Below are positions 12,480 through 25,034 of a DNA stretch of 64,000 nucleotides, one piece after another. Each line of letters starts with the position of its first letter. The first letter of the stretch is position 1. The notes beneath the pieces are model-generated. The model saw only the letters and a program-made list of their open reading frames with translations, did no database searches and was not told the DNA's origin. Made by a program: the position numbers and the translations under genes. The stretch comes from Austropuccinia psidii (taxonomy: Eukaryota; Basidiomycota; Pucciniomycetes; Pucciniales; Sphaerophragmiaceae): contig JALGQZ010000004.1 in the NCBI GenBank assembly GCA_023105745.1, positions 36,026,937 through 36,090,936 on the forward strand. The letters run 5' to 3'.

Positions 12480-13340
12480 CGATAACTGAAAGATATCATG
12501 AGGTTAGGTTTTCAAGATTTACAGAATTCCTTGTTGTTATTCTTTCATAGTGAATGGATTATAAAGCTTGATAATGGTAGGTGTAATCTTCCTCCATAAA
12601 TTTTTTATTGATTTGAGATCAGGTGAATTCTATGGAAAAGCAATATTCTATATTTCACATTTGTCTTTCCATAAGTTCATAGAATTAGATGTGTGAACAG
12701 TTACATCATCTTGGTTTGGTAATTGAATTTCATGTTGAAGCAAATTCATAAATGGTAATAATTGTGGCTTGTAGACATTACCCATCAAATTGGTAACTTT
12801 TTCTGACTTTCAGGAATTTAAAAAGTCCCAATTTTTGTTATCCTCCAAAGGTGGCCCACACTATAGCACTTCAATTTTGTGAATAATGGTTGACGGCCAT
12901 TGATTGAGTTTTTTTACTTTTTTCTTGGTGCTCTCAATTCCTGAATTGTCACTCCTCATTTACAAAGATTAGATATGGCTTTTCCAGTCAATATTATATG
13001 TTTAAACTATTTAACTTCCAATAATCCCACATTTATTTAAAATTTCACCCTCCTTGCCATATTATTATGGCTGCTATATCGTTCTTTGAATTTACTACGT
13101 GTTTTGTGACCCAGTTTGTACAAATAATTGTGGATGATTGATTTTGATAAATTCAATTTTAGAGAATTAGAAATTAGTGTTTAAAAAGCATACTAGCTGA
13201 TTCATGACACGGTCTTGGAGCTTGGGAGGACGTCTAGGCTCAGGTAGGTTTTTGAGATGGGAATGAACCTCCATTTCTTGATGGTGTCTTGAATTTTTGA
13301 GGGAGGAATATTTAATCATAATTCTATCTTAAAGATTGAA
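12480..13340 (-). pseudogene. Tc1/mariner transposase relic
   Basis: Minus-strand translation in shifting frames gives the landmarks of a Tc1 transposase in order: RRPPKLQDRVMNQL (usual GRPPKL) near 13220, a helix-turn-helix-like NYLYKLGHKTRSK near 13110, ARRVKF near 13050, ILTGKA near 12990 (usual IWTDES), SIVWATFGG near 12865 (usual VWG.F..G), QDDVTVHTSNSM near 12700 (usual QDNAP.HTS) and SPDLKSIKNLW near 12600 (usual SPDLNPIENLW). The first catalytic Asp and the last catalytic acidic residue are replaced (TGK and IKN). It is dead. ACAGTATAGTCACCTAAAAA at about 12175 may be one inverted-repeat end, but its partner is not clear. Confidence 0.8.
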
Positions 13341-16300
13341 ATTCCAGCCTGCTTAATGCCAACTATTTATCCGGAGGTTAGTTCAACGAGATAAAAAGAT
13401 TTTTTTGAAAAAATAAAAAAACATAAGCTTTTATGATGCTTAAGTGAATTAAAAATTACCTTTTTGGTTTCATAGTTAATCAGTCTGGCTGTAATGATGG
13501 TTTAACATATCAAGAAAATTTTAACATGGTAAATATATCAGAAGTCAGAAAAAAAAATTTATTAACCTTGAATTCTGGTAGGTAATAAGTAAGAATAAAT
13601 TAGAAACCATAGAAAATGAACTTGATAAAGATCCAAATAGTGGAAGGCTAACGTGATATTGAGATATTACAACAAAAAAATCTGATATTTAGGATCAAAA
13701 TAAATGAAAAGATAAAAGGTTTTTGCACAGGTTCCAAAAAAACCTTTGAAGATTCATTTGGTATGTGAGTGTTGTACAGCTATATAGTATTTTACTGTAG
13801 TGTTACTGTGCTGGGTTTTATTTTTATTTTTTTTAAATTAAAAAAGATGATTAATTTAAAAAGTGCACAAAATATTTTGCTTAATTTTTTTTCAAAATTG
13901 AAATGTACTTTCTTGATCAATTTTTATATGATACAGCCATTTATTTTAACACACTCAAATAAAATTGATAAATAAATAAAACTCCATTATTCTTAATTTA
14001 ATTTCATACAAAGATTTTTAAGAAGAATTTAAAAAAATTATTTCAAAAATAATCACCTTATTAATTGAGGAATATTATTTTAATTTTAACATGAGATAAT
14101 TATCATTTTAAAAATAAATACTTGAAAAAATTATCTTTTCAAACTGAATTATGATTGTTTTTGAGAAAATAAATTGTAAAATATCTATCAAATAGAAATT
14201 AATCACTTGATTTTTTTGAAAGAAAAATTGAAAAAAACCGCGATTTTTTTAATTCTAATTTCTTTCAATTATTTTAGGGAATTAAAATTGAAAATTTGAT
14301 TTATTCTTGTATTTTAAATCAATCTTTATTTTTTCTAAATTATGATTAATTGAGATTCCTTTTAAAAATAAAGAAAAAAAATATTTTACAAACAATACTC
14401 ACTTCACAATGTAATTTGAAAGAAAATTAGAAGTATTATTATCTTAAATTAACTCTCTTTATTATTTTTTCAAAAAAAAAAAAAATTGATGACTATTTTC
14501 TCTGAAAATTGAAAATTAAAAAAATTGTTATTTCTAAATTTCTCAATTAATTTAAACTAAATATAAATGAGCTATATCATTTTGAGAATAAGCTCTTCAT
14601 TTTTTTCAAAAATGATTTGAATAATCCATCATTTTGTCATTCAATTATTAAAAGAAACTAAGAAACATTTTTTATCTTACTCACTTGATTACCTCCAAAC
14701 AAAATCAAGAAGGCCTTATAGTTTAAATTTACGTATCCAATTGTTTTTTATTTTTTCAAACTTTTAAATTAAGGTACTATATTTTAAGCAAATCCTTGAA
14801 AAAAATCTCTTTTTAAAAATTAAATATTTGATAATTGGAATTCATAAATTTTTTCAAATAATCTGATTCGTTTGGAAAAAAATTACAGATTTTTTAAACC
14901 CAATCTCAATTAAGATCTATGTTTTCTGAACTTTTCAACAATTCTTTGATAATTAATCATAATTTTCCCAAAAAACTAGTATTTATTTCTTTGAACTGGC
15001 TCTGAATAATAATTCAAATATATGTTAGAATACATGAAGTGTGATATTAATAAATATTCTGTCATCATAATCACACTGCTCAAGGCATTTAGCACAAACT
15101 ACTCTCCATGACAAAAGCTGATTATTGATCATAAAAAATTCTAGATAAAAGCTAAGCTCACTTTTTTTACCTAACTCAAAGATAATGTCTTTTATTTTCT
15201 CTTTAAGTCTTTTTAGCTTCAATACTATTCTTTTTCTTTACATTGATGCTTATCTCCCACAATAGAATTTTATTCCTCACTTCTGATTTGTTTTTTTTCC
15301 ATCTCTTAACTGTTTCTCTCCTTTCAATATTACTGATCATAATTCTTTACATTTTACTAGCGATAAGCCATAGTTTATTTTTCTCTAATCTAATTCCAGA
15401 CCTTATTGTTAATTAGAAATATCAGTTTACCATAGCAGTTATTATTTAAAAATATTATCATCATAGCTCATAGTACTTATTTAAGTTTACCTTTATTTTT
15501 TTGAATGAAATTTATGAAGTTCTCCGACCATTGAATCATTAAAAGTAAGAATATAGTATTTATTCCATTAATAAATTTATAAGTTCCATTTTTTATTAAT
15601 CTAGTCTTTCTTAATACTAATTCAGCTTCTCTAATAGAATAATTCTTCTTTGGTAATAACTACTTCAATATTCCTCGCTTAAATAGAGGGAATTCACAAT
15701 TCTTTGAAAGAATAATTGATAATAATACCACCTTTTTTTACTTTTAGGGGAAGGAGTTTGTCGTTTCATATTTGGACTATATTTCGATTGGAAAGGCTTT
15801 TCACCTCAAAAATGTGATATACTCCTTATTTCATTCTTGGAATTCGTAATATTCTTAGCCTTAAAATCAAACTAAATTTCATAAACTTTAAATAGTAGAA
15901 AAAAGCGACATATTTCAAAATAATAAAAACTTATTATATGGGATGAAGCTCAAATGGAGGATGAGTATTATTCTAAATTGGTAAACAAATTAATCCAATA
16001 TTTAATGAGTTTTTACGCTCCTTTGAAGGGTAATTTTATGGTTTTGTAATTTTATTTAAGGAGAATATTTCCAGTTATCAGAAAGGTAAAAATACGTCAG
16101 ATTATTCAATATTCAACCAATATCACTTTCTTTTGAAATAAAAAAGAAGTATTTAAGTCTCTTATGATTCCAAATTTTGAAAGATTCTATTGTATATTAT
16201 ATATTAATTTACCCAAAGGAGTTATATGATAAAATTTCCAAATATATGTGGTTAGTTTTAGATATTCAGAAAGTGAGGAGATGTAAGAGCTGACTTCTCA

Positions 16301-16400
16301 TACCTTGACTCACATATCTCAAAGATATAATTATCAGGATTAATTTAGAAAAAGGTAACTCTTTTTTTAAAGAAATGATTTTGTATAAATTATTGGCATT
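13341..16400. other. AT-rich DNA without recognisable genes
   Basis: Very AT-rich, with many homopolymer A and T runs. Open frames at 13769-13975 (plus) and 15025-15222 (minus) have no recognisable motif. I see no feature I can support. Confidence 0.6.
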
Positions 16401-16679
16401 AAAGTTTCAACAGGCTTCCAGGAAGTTCCTCAACCTATATCTGTTTTTTTCCACCTCCAAAAAAACTTTCTTCTTCAAAAACCCCATTACAAACTAAATT
16501 TATCATATCTTTCCAAAAAAAAATTAGTTTATTTATTCCTCTGAAGACCCCATTTTTCTCCCAAAAAACCTGCCTACCCCCCAACCTTTTTAACCTCTTT
16601 TTACTTCACCAGGAACTCAAACTCCTTTTTTTCCCTTTCCCTCTTCAATTAACCATAACTTTAAACCATTATTTTCACT

Positions 16680-17323
16680 GTTCATAGTTTTTCTTGCTGC
16701 TTTTTCATATTTTTAAAAGCTTTTTCCTCACTCCATAAACCCCAAATTCCACCTTTTTCATTCTTTTTTCTTGAATAATTACTCAAATTCTTGCTTAATA
16801 AATGATCCAATCCCCACTGAAGTTTTATTTCAGACTCCTTATTATATTTGGAATAATTTTCATAATTTTTCCAGGACACAGGAGTATTCTGTGTCTACCC
16901 AGAGGTCCAATATGACCCAAAATCCAATTCAAATATCTTTTCATAGGTCTGGGACCCTGAATTCCCACAAAGCCTCATCCAAAACAGTCACTTAAAGCAA
17001 ATTAGACTGTGCTTTAATACTTCATGCAAGAAAATATGCCAATAGTAACACTTAGACTCTTCAAGTAAAAAATAATGAACATAGTCATGATGGCACATCC
17101 TTCTTTCAGAAAATTAAATGAGAAAGAGACATCCCAAATTTGTCATATGTATGAATCACTGCTAATTCCAAGGAAATTTCAGGCCTAATTATGACGCCAG
17201 AGGGAGTCTGAAAGGCCTGCAATACTCCAATAGATTGATAATCAAGTAAAGAAAATCAAGAAAGAAAAACTGAAAGGAAGAGGGTGCATTGATTCTCTTA
17301 TTGGCACCCTCAAACAAGAAATT
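16680..17323 (+). pseudogene. Old MULE transposase, N-terminal part
   Basis: Plus-strand translation gives YSVSTQRSNMTQNPIQI, then RSGTLNSHKASSKTVT, a stop, SKLDCALILHARKYANS and NNEHSHDGT. These align with YAVSTLRSNMTHNQIEI, RSGTPNPNKNPSKTVT, RKLDCPFRLYARKYAKS and NPEHSHDAT of the younger MULE. This is the FAR1-like zinc-binding DNA-recognition region. Stops interrupt it, and it is cut off at 17323 by the gypsy 5' LTR; the rest is at 31582 onward. Confidence 0.8.
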
Positions 17324-18068
17324 TGTGAGCCTTAGAGGTATTTTCATATACCCAAAAGACCACAACTGATTAATTAAGATACAAATATAAATAAAATAAA
17401 TTTATTTATATTATATGAATAAAAATTGAAATATAACTACAAATTTATATTTACAAATCAAAATTCAATTATAATTTAAAAATAAAATTACAATAAAATT
17501 TAAAATTACAAAAATACATTTTTACTTGTAACAATTAAATAAAAATGAATTTTTAATAAAAATTATGAAATTGAAATATTTTTGGTAAAAAGTTATATGA
17601 AATATATCATAACTTTTTATCCAATAAATAAACGTAAACAAATTATCACACCATTGGATTCCTCATAAAAAATAAAGTGGGGTCACTTCTGGATGATATT
17701 TCTGCAACTCAACTCTAAATAAGCTTGAATTGAGTTTTCAGTATTTTTTGTACAAAATTATGAAAATTCTCAAAAACTTCATTTAATTCACACCACATGT
17801 GGTATTAACCATCTATTTTGGTGTTAAAATTGAGGTGTTGTGTTTAGTTTAGAAGTTATGAGGAATTGAAGTATTTTCAATTGAAATGTCAAAATGTGTG
17901 CATGTATTACATAAGTGAACTTTAATTTACATATGAGTTATCAATTATTACAGATTTGTAATTGAAAACTCAATTTAATTACATATGTAAATTATAATTG
18001 TATTACATGATGAGAAATTAAAGAAAAAAATAAATTTTAAAAATTAATTCTGGGGGGGAAAAGACACT

Positions 18069-18089
18069 CTAGCTCTAAGGGGGAGCTAG
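18069..18089. promoter_or_regulatory. LTR hairpin CTAGCTC/GAGCTAG
   Basis: A perfect 7-bp inverted repeat with a 7-nt G-rich loop. It is conserved in the 3' LTR near 26209-26230. The function is unknown. Confidence 0.5.
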
Positions 18090-18160
18090 ACCCCCAAACT
18101 CCTTGCTTACTGGCATGGGATGTCACAATCCACGCAAAAGTTCATTACTTTTGGCCTGGA

Positions 18161-18187
18161 ATTGAGTCACAGGGTCTGTGACTCAAT
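18161..18187. promoter_or_regulatory. LTR palindrome carrying TGAGTCA/TGACTCA (AP-1/Gcn4-type site)
   Basis: A perfect 12-bp inverted repeat (ATTGAGTCACAG and its complement) around a 3-nt spacer. Each arm contains TGAGTCA or TGACTCA, the classical bZIP Gcn4/AP-1 core. The 3' LTR keeps the same structure at about 26304-26330 with one change. It is a plausible stress-responsive promoter element for the retrotransposon; binding is inferred from the consensus only. Confidence 0.5.
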
Positions 18188-18212
18188 TGATGATGAGGTT
18201 TTGATACCAACC

Positions 18213-18252
18213 AGGGTAGTTTTAACTGCTGCCAAGAGGGTAAAACTACCCT
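18213..18252. promoter_or_regulatory. LTR hairpin AGGGTAGTTTTA/TAAAACTACCCT
   Basis: A perfect 12-bp inverted repeat with a 16-nt loop, about 25 bp after the AP-1-like palindrome. It also occurs in the 3' LTR near 26355-26394. It could be an operator or RNA structure. Confidence 0.45.
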
Positions 18253-19279
18253 TAAGTTAAAACAATGTTAGTAAAGACAGTTTTAACTAGTTTCTACACC
18301 TCTTAAACACATTATGACGTGTTTTGAAGGCTCTATACCAGGTATTGCTATAGTAATGGCTGATTTAAGGGTCTAAAATGGCTTAAACCAGCCCTTTTTT
18401 GGTCTAAACCAGGGTTCAATGATGCCATAATTGGCTTTTCTGTTCTCAGACTGTTTTTCACGACTGAAAAGAGTAAATTTTACTTTTGAAGTAAAAAAAT
18501 TGATGGCCATAAAAGCATGTCTTCTTTGCCCCACTTTTCTCTTCATGTTAAAATCTTTTCCTTTTATAATAAGTTTAAAAACTGTTAAAACAATCAATAA
18601 AAGATTCCAACCACCCTTTTTTGAACATCTTGAACCTTTTAGTCACATGAAAAAATCATTATAATCATTGGTTGTAACTCTTATAATCATTTTTACCCCT
18701 GAACCACCCCAAAAGTCAATTAAAGCATCTTTCATCACTGTTAACTTTGTCACTTTGTTTCCAAATTCACTCTGGTCACTTTTGGGCGTGTTTTCTCTTT
18801 AAATATCTTCTTTGAATACTTTTTTCTTGAATTAATTGCTTGCAGTTCTCTGCTCAATTCATTCCAATTGAAATTGCTATTGAAGAAATTTCTTTTGTAG
18901 CCTTAAATATCTCTTGTAGAGTATTTTTGGATAAATCTTTATTGTTGGTAAAACAATAAATTATTATTATATTATTTTTTTCATACTTACAAAGCTAGAA
19001 ACAATAAAATTGGGGTGTTTTCTCTTTAAAAATACTATTTTTTACCATTTTTAAATAATTTTACCTCATACAAATTTTGAGGACAGGAAAAGTACTTGAT
19101 ATTTTACAAAGTTTCATATCCACACCTTACATTTGGGGGCACAGCCGTGATATTTTACCTGTGACATAATTTTTTATCTTTTTTTAATCTTTTTTCTTCT
19201 ATTGAAAAATTTAAAAATATATAAAAAAGACTTATAATTCAAAAGATCCTTAAAAAGTCATTTCTTTTTATAATTATAA

Positions 19280-19543
19280 GTGAGGCTTTATTTTTTATTT
19301 CTCTTTTGTTTTTTTTTTTTAATTTTAGTTCCTGTAAACGTGGTAAAACAAGAACCTATTGAAACAGCCTGCAAAGTTACTAACATTATTCCTGCAAGAA
19401 CTGTGATTTCTGATCATAATAGCACTGTTATTATAACTCAGAATAACCAACAAGAGCCAATTTCTTCTGAATTGATCAATTTGGATATCAGCAATACTCT
19501 TCAGAAAGCTAAAAATTTGGCAAATAATAAGTTTTTGATGTAA
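19280..19543 (+). other. Leader open frame between gypsy 5' LTR and gag
   Basis: An 87-codon open stretch without an internal ATG start. Its second half (VKQEPIETACKVTN, then SSELINLDISNTLQKAK) looks like real protein rather than AT-rich noise. A related frame seems to continue near 19596-19680 (EQAIIPQAASKKVIDVIM), out of frame with the MPSTRSG start. An indel or intron could join them, but a clean GT-AG join in phase was not found. Confidence 0.4.
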
Positions 19544-19576
19544 AGTTACTATTTTAAACCTTTTTAATCATGAAAT

Positions 19577-21730
19577 ATGCCTTCAACCAGATCAGGAACA
19601 AGCTATAATCCCTCAAGCAGCTTCCAAAAAGGTCATAGACGTGATTATGGCAGAAGCAAATCAGATACAGAAGGACAAGGGTCAGTAAAAGACTTCCAAA
19701 ACAATAAATTGTCCAATTCTGAAGCTGATGACACTATTCTACCTTGAAAAGAGCTGACACCGCCACAAGAAGCCTTGGTGGACATTTACAAAGCCAGCCA
19801 GAAGGCTTGCAACAATGCACTTCAGCACAAAGAGTACCAGATCCTTGCAGATCTGTGGAAGAACTGAATGAACTCATACCTGACTGTAAGACAATTCCTG
19901 GGTCATCCCAACACTTGCAGGTTACTCAATGGATGGCATCCATTGATGGAAAAGAATATGATGCTTTTAACAGCATAATGGAGGAAAAACAACCCTCCAC
20001 CACCAAAGCAAGTGCCAAAAACAGCCCCAATAGCCAGAAGCAGCAATTCCAATGTGAAAACGCAGCCATGAGCTCCAAACAAGGGCAAACGCAAGGCACG
20101 AGCCTCAAAAACTTACAGCCAGGGCTCCAGGATCCCAAATATTCAGCAGGATGCCATGGAAAATGTCTTTTAGATGGCCAGAACCATGATTGAATTACAG
20201 AAGAAGGAGGAAGCCAGATTAAGATTCCAGAAATGATTTCTGACATGTTTTATTCCATCCCAGAGTTGTATGAAGCTATAAATGACATGAAAAATCATCT
20301 TTCTGATAAAAATGAAACCATTTGTAACAACATTGAAACAAAAAGCTTGAGTCTGTGCCAAATTAATGAAACACTTATTTGTTTTGAAAAAATTTTAAGA
20401 AAAATTAAAACTTCCAATAATGATAATTCTTTTGGCAATAAAATAAATGAACAATCTGCCATTATTAAAGAATTAAAAGACAAATATTCTAAATTCAATA
20501 TTGATGACATAATTGAAACAAGAATTAAACCAGCCACAAAAAATTATCAAGACAGATAACAAGAAAGTCCTTGATGACATTTCAAATTCATTTACTGAAG
20601 TAAAGACATATACCATTGCCTTGAAAAAGTGTTTCCATGCTTCACAAGAAGAAGTATCAAAATTATCAATGAAATTGAATCAAGTCACTGCTGATAATAC
20701 AAGAAAGACAGAGTTATGGCAAGAACTGACACATAAAGAAGACATGTATAAAATTTAAGTAATAAATTTAATACAAGCCTTCCAACATGAATACAGGAAT
20801 TCCCAAAGGTGTAGCAACAGTAAAATGAATGATATTGAAAAAATACTGAACACCTCACCAAGAATGTCTACACCTCTGAATCAAAATGAGGGCACAAGGA
20901 TTCCAAATCCACAAGTATTGTATCCTGATAATTCACAGTTAAGAAATGAATTGTCTATTTCTTTTCATAACTTTGAACCATCAATGGGCCAAGCACTCTT
21001 GAAAGAAGTTCCAAAACCTAAAGAATGGCCTCACTTCAGTGGTGAAGGAGGATATGACCATATGGAATTCATCAGAGGTATTGACATGATTAAAAAAGAT
21101 TTTGAATTACCAGACAGATTGCTAACAACAAGATTTAACACCTTGTTTACAAGATCAGCTCACAGATGGTATATCAAATTAAGACAAGCACATGGACACC
21201 AAATTTGGACTTGGTGGGAAACCCAAATTATCAACAAATGGGCCAATGATGCTTGGAGATTAAAAGTGGAAACAGCCTTTGAATCTGAAAAATTCAATTC
21301 TGATAAAATCAAAGCTTTGACATGGTTTTTCCAACAAAAAGACAGACTAACAGCATTACACCCTGACATGTCAGAATTTATGATCCACAGAAAGATTCTG
21401 AGACAATGTGGAGGTGACTTAGAGCATTCTGTCAAAAGCAGGACTACTGAACAATCTTCATCAGAGGATATTATCAATATATTAGAAGAAGTAACCACCA
21501 AAACCAAAATTGGTTCTAGTAGGGTGAATCTCAAAACAAGACTTAATACACCTTGGAGAGATTCTGTGGACAAAAACCCCAAAGAAAATTCTAATAATGT
21601 TAATTATGAATCTGCAGATACAGTCGGAAAGTGCCATATTTGCTAAAGCACCACCCATCTAGCCAATACATGTCCAAAAAGAGGGAAAGTAAATGAAATT
21701 GATATCAAAAAGGAACCTGATGTTGAAAAA
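19577..21730 (+). pseudogene. Gypsy gag (broken)
   Basis: The likely start is the ATG at 19577 (MPSTRSGTSYNPSSSFQ), with a TGA at 19745-19747. The reading then runs in another frame (19744-20193, then 20233-20559) and returns to the first near 20535 at an A-run. The capsid core at 20825-21646 contains PHFSGEGGYDHMEFIRG, RSAHRWYIKLRQAHG and IINKWANDAW, the retrotransposon gag fold. A CCHC knuckle follows, C-H-I-C-stop-S-T-T-H-L-A-N-T-C, with TAA at 21644-21646 inside it. Gag would form the particle and bind element RNA. Confidence 0.85.
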
Positions 21731-21784
21731 GATGACATAATTGAAGACAATTCAGATGATAAGTCATCAATATTTTCTGAATCT

Positions 21785-22327
21785 TTGAAAGATATAGAAA
21801 ATATCAATGCCACTTTTGACATCATGGAATCTTATTCCCACTTGCCACAATTGAGCAATAGTCAACTTTATTTATCAAAAGTTGAAGATGCACAACTTAT
21901 GAAAACCAAACCAAACAGGGGGAAAGGCTATACAGTTGGTAACTACTGTATAACAGAAGTGGTGATTGACAACAAGCGCACTAAACGTTTGCTTGACCCA
22001 GGAGCCTTCTGCTCTTGTGTTGGTAAATATTTTCTTAAAGCTTGTGTACCAAATTTTGAACACCAATTGTTAACAATTGATGGTATAAAATTCAATAGTG
22101 CAAGTAATCCAATGAAAGCATTTGGAATTTTTGAGACCAATGTCATATTAGAACACATTAATGGGAATTTAATAATCACAGTTGAATTTGTTGTTATGGA
22201 AAACTGCTCTAGTACCCATTTTATATTGGGAAATGACTATTTAATCATGTATGGGATAGATTTGCATAACAAGAAAGACAGATACTTGACTATTGGAGAC
22301 AATAAGCGTCATAAATTTGCCTTTTGA
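21785..22327 (+). pseudogene. Gypsy aspartic protease segment
   Basis: The active-site motif reads LLDPGAFCSCVG, where DTG or DSG is usual; the flap-to-core motif FILGNDYL follows about 100 residues later. The DPG form is either an unusual family trait or a mutation. It is in frame with the gag core upstream and is closed by TGA at 22325-22327, after which PFKRQITV continues in the same frame. Its role would be to cut the Gag-Pol polyprotein. Confidence 0.8.
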
Positions 22328-22378
22328 CCATTTAAAAGACAAATTACAGTAAACAAAGTATCACCAGTCAACTTAGAA

Positions 22379-24184
22379 TTGGAAAAATTCAAATCTGAAC
22401 AGTTGAGGGAGGCTGAAATAAGCCTTCATCTGAATGATAAACAAGAAAATGAACTTTCTTCCCTTTTGTATGACCACAAAGGAGCATTTGCTTCAGACAA
22501 AGAGCCTCTAGAAGCAATTATTGGTCATGAATTTGACATCATTCTTAATATTGAGAGACGTTATCCACCACTCTTAATGAGACCTGCATACCCAGCCAGT
22601 CCCAAGTCAAGAGAAGCTCTGGAAACTCATATCAAAGAGCTTCTAGACCTTGGTGTAATAAGAAAAGCTGGCCATAATGAAGAAGTAGAGATAACTACAT
22701 CAGTCATAGTGGCATGGCATAATGGAAAATCCAGAATGGTTGGAGACTTTATAGCTCTGAACACTTACACTGTTTCAGATAGGTACCCAATACCAAAAAT
22801 TCAAATTTCTCTTACTCAAATATCTCAAGCAGTGTATATAACCACTATGGATGCCCTTAAAAGATTCCATCAAAATGTGGTGACATCAAGAGCAAGAAAA
22901 TATTTGAGAATTATTGTTCATTGTGGAGTGTATGAATATTTAAGAATGCCCTTTGGTATCAAAAATGCACCTTCACACTTCCAAAGAATGATGAATGAGA
23001 TCTTCCCTGAAGAACCTTCAGAGGGATGGTTAATCATTTACATTGATGACATTATTGTCTGTTCCAAGACTTGGGAAGAGCACATGTACAGATTGTTCAG
23101 AGTTCTGACAAAAATTAAATCAGTGAACATTAAAATTTCTTTAAAGAAATGCCATTTTGGATTTAAAGAACTTAAAGCACTGGGACATGTAATATCTGGT
23201 TTATCCCTTGGAATTGACAAAAACAAGGTTGCAGCAGTATTGCTAAAACCCATGCCTCAGAACAAAAAGAAAATTCAGTCATTTTTAGGTTTTGCAGGAT
23301 ATTACAGGCAACACATTAAAGATTTTGCATCCATAGCAAGACCACTTTATAAATTGTGTGACAAAGACACAGTATTTGAAATGACTGTTGACAGAGTCAA
23401 AGCTTTTGAGTCTTTAAGAGAAGCCTTGACCACTTCTCCACTCTTACTGATGCAAGAATTTAAGTTGCCTTTTAAATTGTATATTGATGCATCAGGGGAT
23501 GGGGTGGGTGCTGCACTTCACCAAGTTCAGATCATAAATGATAAACCTGTGGAAGGACCCATATGTTTCATATCCAGGCAAATCAAACAAACTGAAGCCA
23601 GATATGGAGCAAGTCAAATGGAATGTCTATGCCTTGTCTGGGCCTTGGAAAAATTGAACTACTTCTTAGAGGGATGTGTTTTTGAAGTGATAACAGATTG
23701 TACAGCTGTCAAATCACTTTTAAACATGAAAACACCTAACAAACATATGCTCAGATGGCAAATAGCCATACAAGAATACAGAGGCAATATGACTATTGTT
23801 CATAAAGATGGGAATATTCATAAAAATGCAGATGGACTGAGCAGATGGCCATTACCAAATAATATTGATAATCCTGCTTATGTGCCAGAAGAAGCTTCAC
23901 CACAGATCCCAATAGAAGGAATAAGTGTTACAGACTTGAACACCACCTTCTTTGAAGAAGTAAGAAACAATTACACTCAGGATAAGAATTGTAGCATCTT
24001 ATGCCAACTAATTAACAAAGAGTGTAAATATGACTCTCTAATACATGCCTTGGATGAAGTATGGAATAAATATTATGATAAAGGAAGATTTCACCTACTG
24101 GATGGTAAAATTTACCACAGGACCAAGCACAGATGTGTCATGACAGTTGTGGAAAGGTCATTAATAAATCTTGTTCTCAAATAA
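22379..24184 (+). pseudogene. Gypsy reverse transcriptase and RNase H
   Basis: A 601-codon open stretch, the longest in the window. RT landmarks in order: [23 protein letters not shown] (usual DFRALN), [11 protein letters not shown] with the first catalytic Asp, [20 protein letters not shown], and YIDD at residues 221-224. RNase H follows, with [14 protein letters not shown] (Asp 370), a [12 protein letters not shown] segment with the catalytic Glu, VITDCTA and HKNADGLSR. All core catalytic residues are visible. It ends at TAA 24182-24184, just before FHDSPFSAHLSENRT, which belongs to the integrase zinc-binding region. Confidence 0.9.
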
Positions 24185-25034
24185 TTCCATGACAGCCCCT
24201 TTTCAGCACATCTGTCTGAAAACAGAACAAGAGAAAAAGTGAAGGAAGACCTGCATATGGTGGCAAATGTGTCAGAAAGATGTTGCACAGTATTGTAAAA
24301 CCTGTGACAGATTCCAAAAGGCAAATAAATTCACTGGCAAGAGACTTGGAGATATGATCAAAATCCAAGAACCCAGAAGACCTTGGGAAATTGTCCATAT
24401 GGATTGGGTAACTGGCCTACCACCAGGAGGTGACAGAAGTTATAATGCTTGCCTAGTGATTGTAGACAGATTCAGTAAAACTCAAATCTTTTTACCATGT
24501 CACAAACATGATACAGCCATGGATACAGCTCTTCTGATATGGAATAGAGTAGTGTCATGGACTGTCATATTTACAAATATCATTAGTGACAGGGATCCCA
24601 AATTCACTTCAGCACTATGGACAAATCCTCACCAATTATTTGGCACTGAGCTGTCTTTTTCTACAGCCTACCACCCACAAAATGATGGTCTGACTGAAAG
24701 GATGATCCAGACCTTAGAGGACACGGTAAGAAGATTTTGTGCATATGGCCTTGAACTCAAAGATTGTGATGCATTTACCCATAATTGGTGTGCTCTGTTG
24801 CCAGCACTGGAATTAGCATATAAAACATCAATCCATGCCAATACCAATCAAACTCCTGCTATCCTAGAAAAGGGATGTAGCCCCAAATTACCTCAAGATT
24901 CCTTGAGGAAAGATTTTATTGAAATACATCTCACAGCTGCTAGCTTCAAGGGAATTCTAGACAAAGCTAGAAAGCATGCAGTAAGGTGCATGAAAGACTC
25001 TTTTGCATATGCTAAGGACAAATGGGATAAATAA
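24185..25034 (+). pseudogene. Gypsy integrase
   Basis: After the TAA the frame continues into HDSPFSAHLSENRTREKVKE, the His half of the zinc finger. A one-base shift near 24250-24256 is needed to reach WWQMCQKDVAQYCKTCDRFQ, which has the Cys-x2-Cys half. The catalytic core keeps MDWVTGLP (Asp), ISDRDPKFTS (Asp) and YHPQNDGLTERMIQTLED (Glu), so the DDE triad is intact. TAA at 25032-25034 follows KDKWDK and separates this from the C-terminal module in the same frame. Confidence 0.88.

Larger units (their letters stand above)
17324..19131 (+). repeat. 5' LTR of the gypsy element
   Basis: 1808 bp, from TGTGAGCC to CCTTACA. It aligns with 25527-26766 plus 31067-31581. TTTGGGGGCACAGCC follows directly, in the position of a primer-binding site. 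It contains three inverted repeats, annotated separately. Confidence 0.85.

Noticed and set aside
19531..19595. Possible intron joining the leader frame to the frame at 19596
   Set aside because: GT and AG are present, but the join does not keep a sensible phase; an indel is as likely.
19926..20246. Minus-strand open frame of 106 codons
   Set aside because: Antisense of the gypsy gag region, hydrophobic only because of complementary codons.
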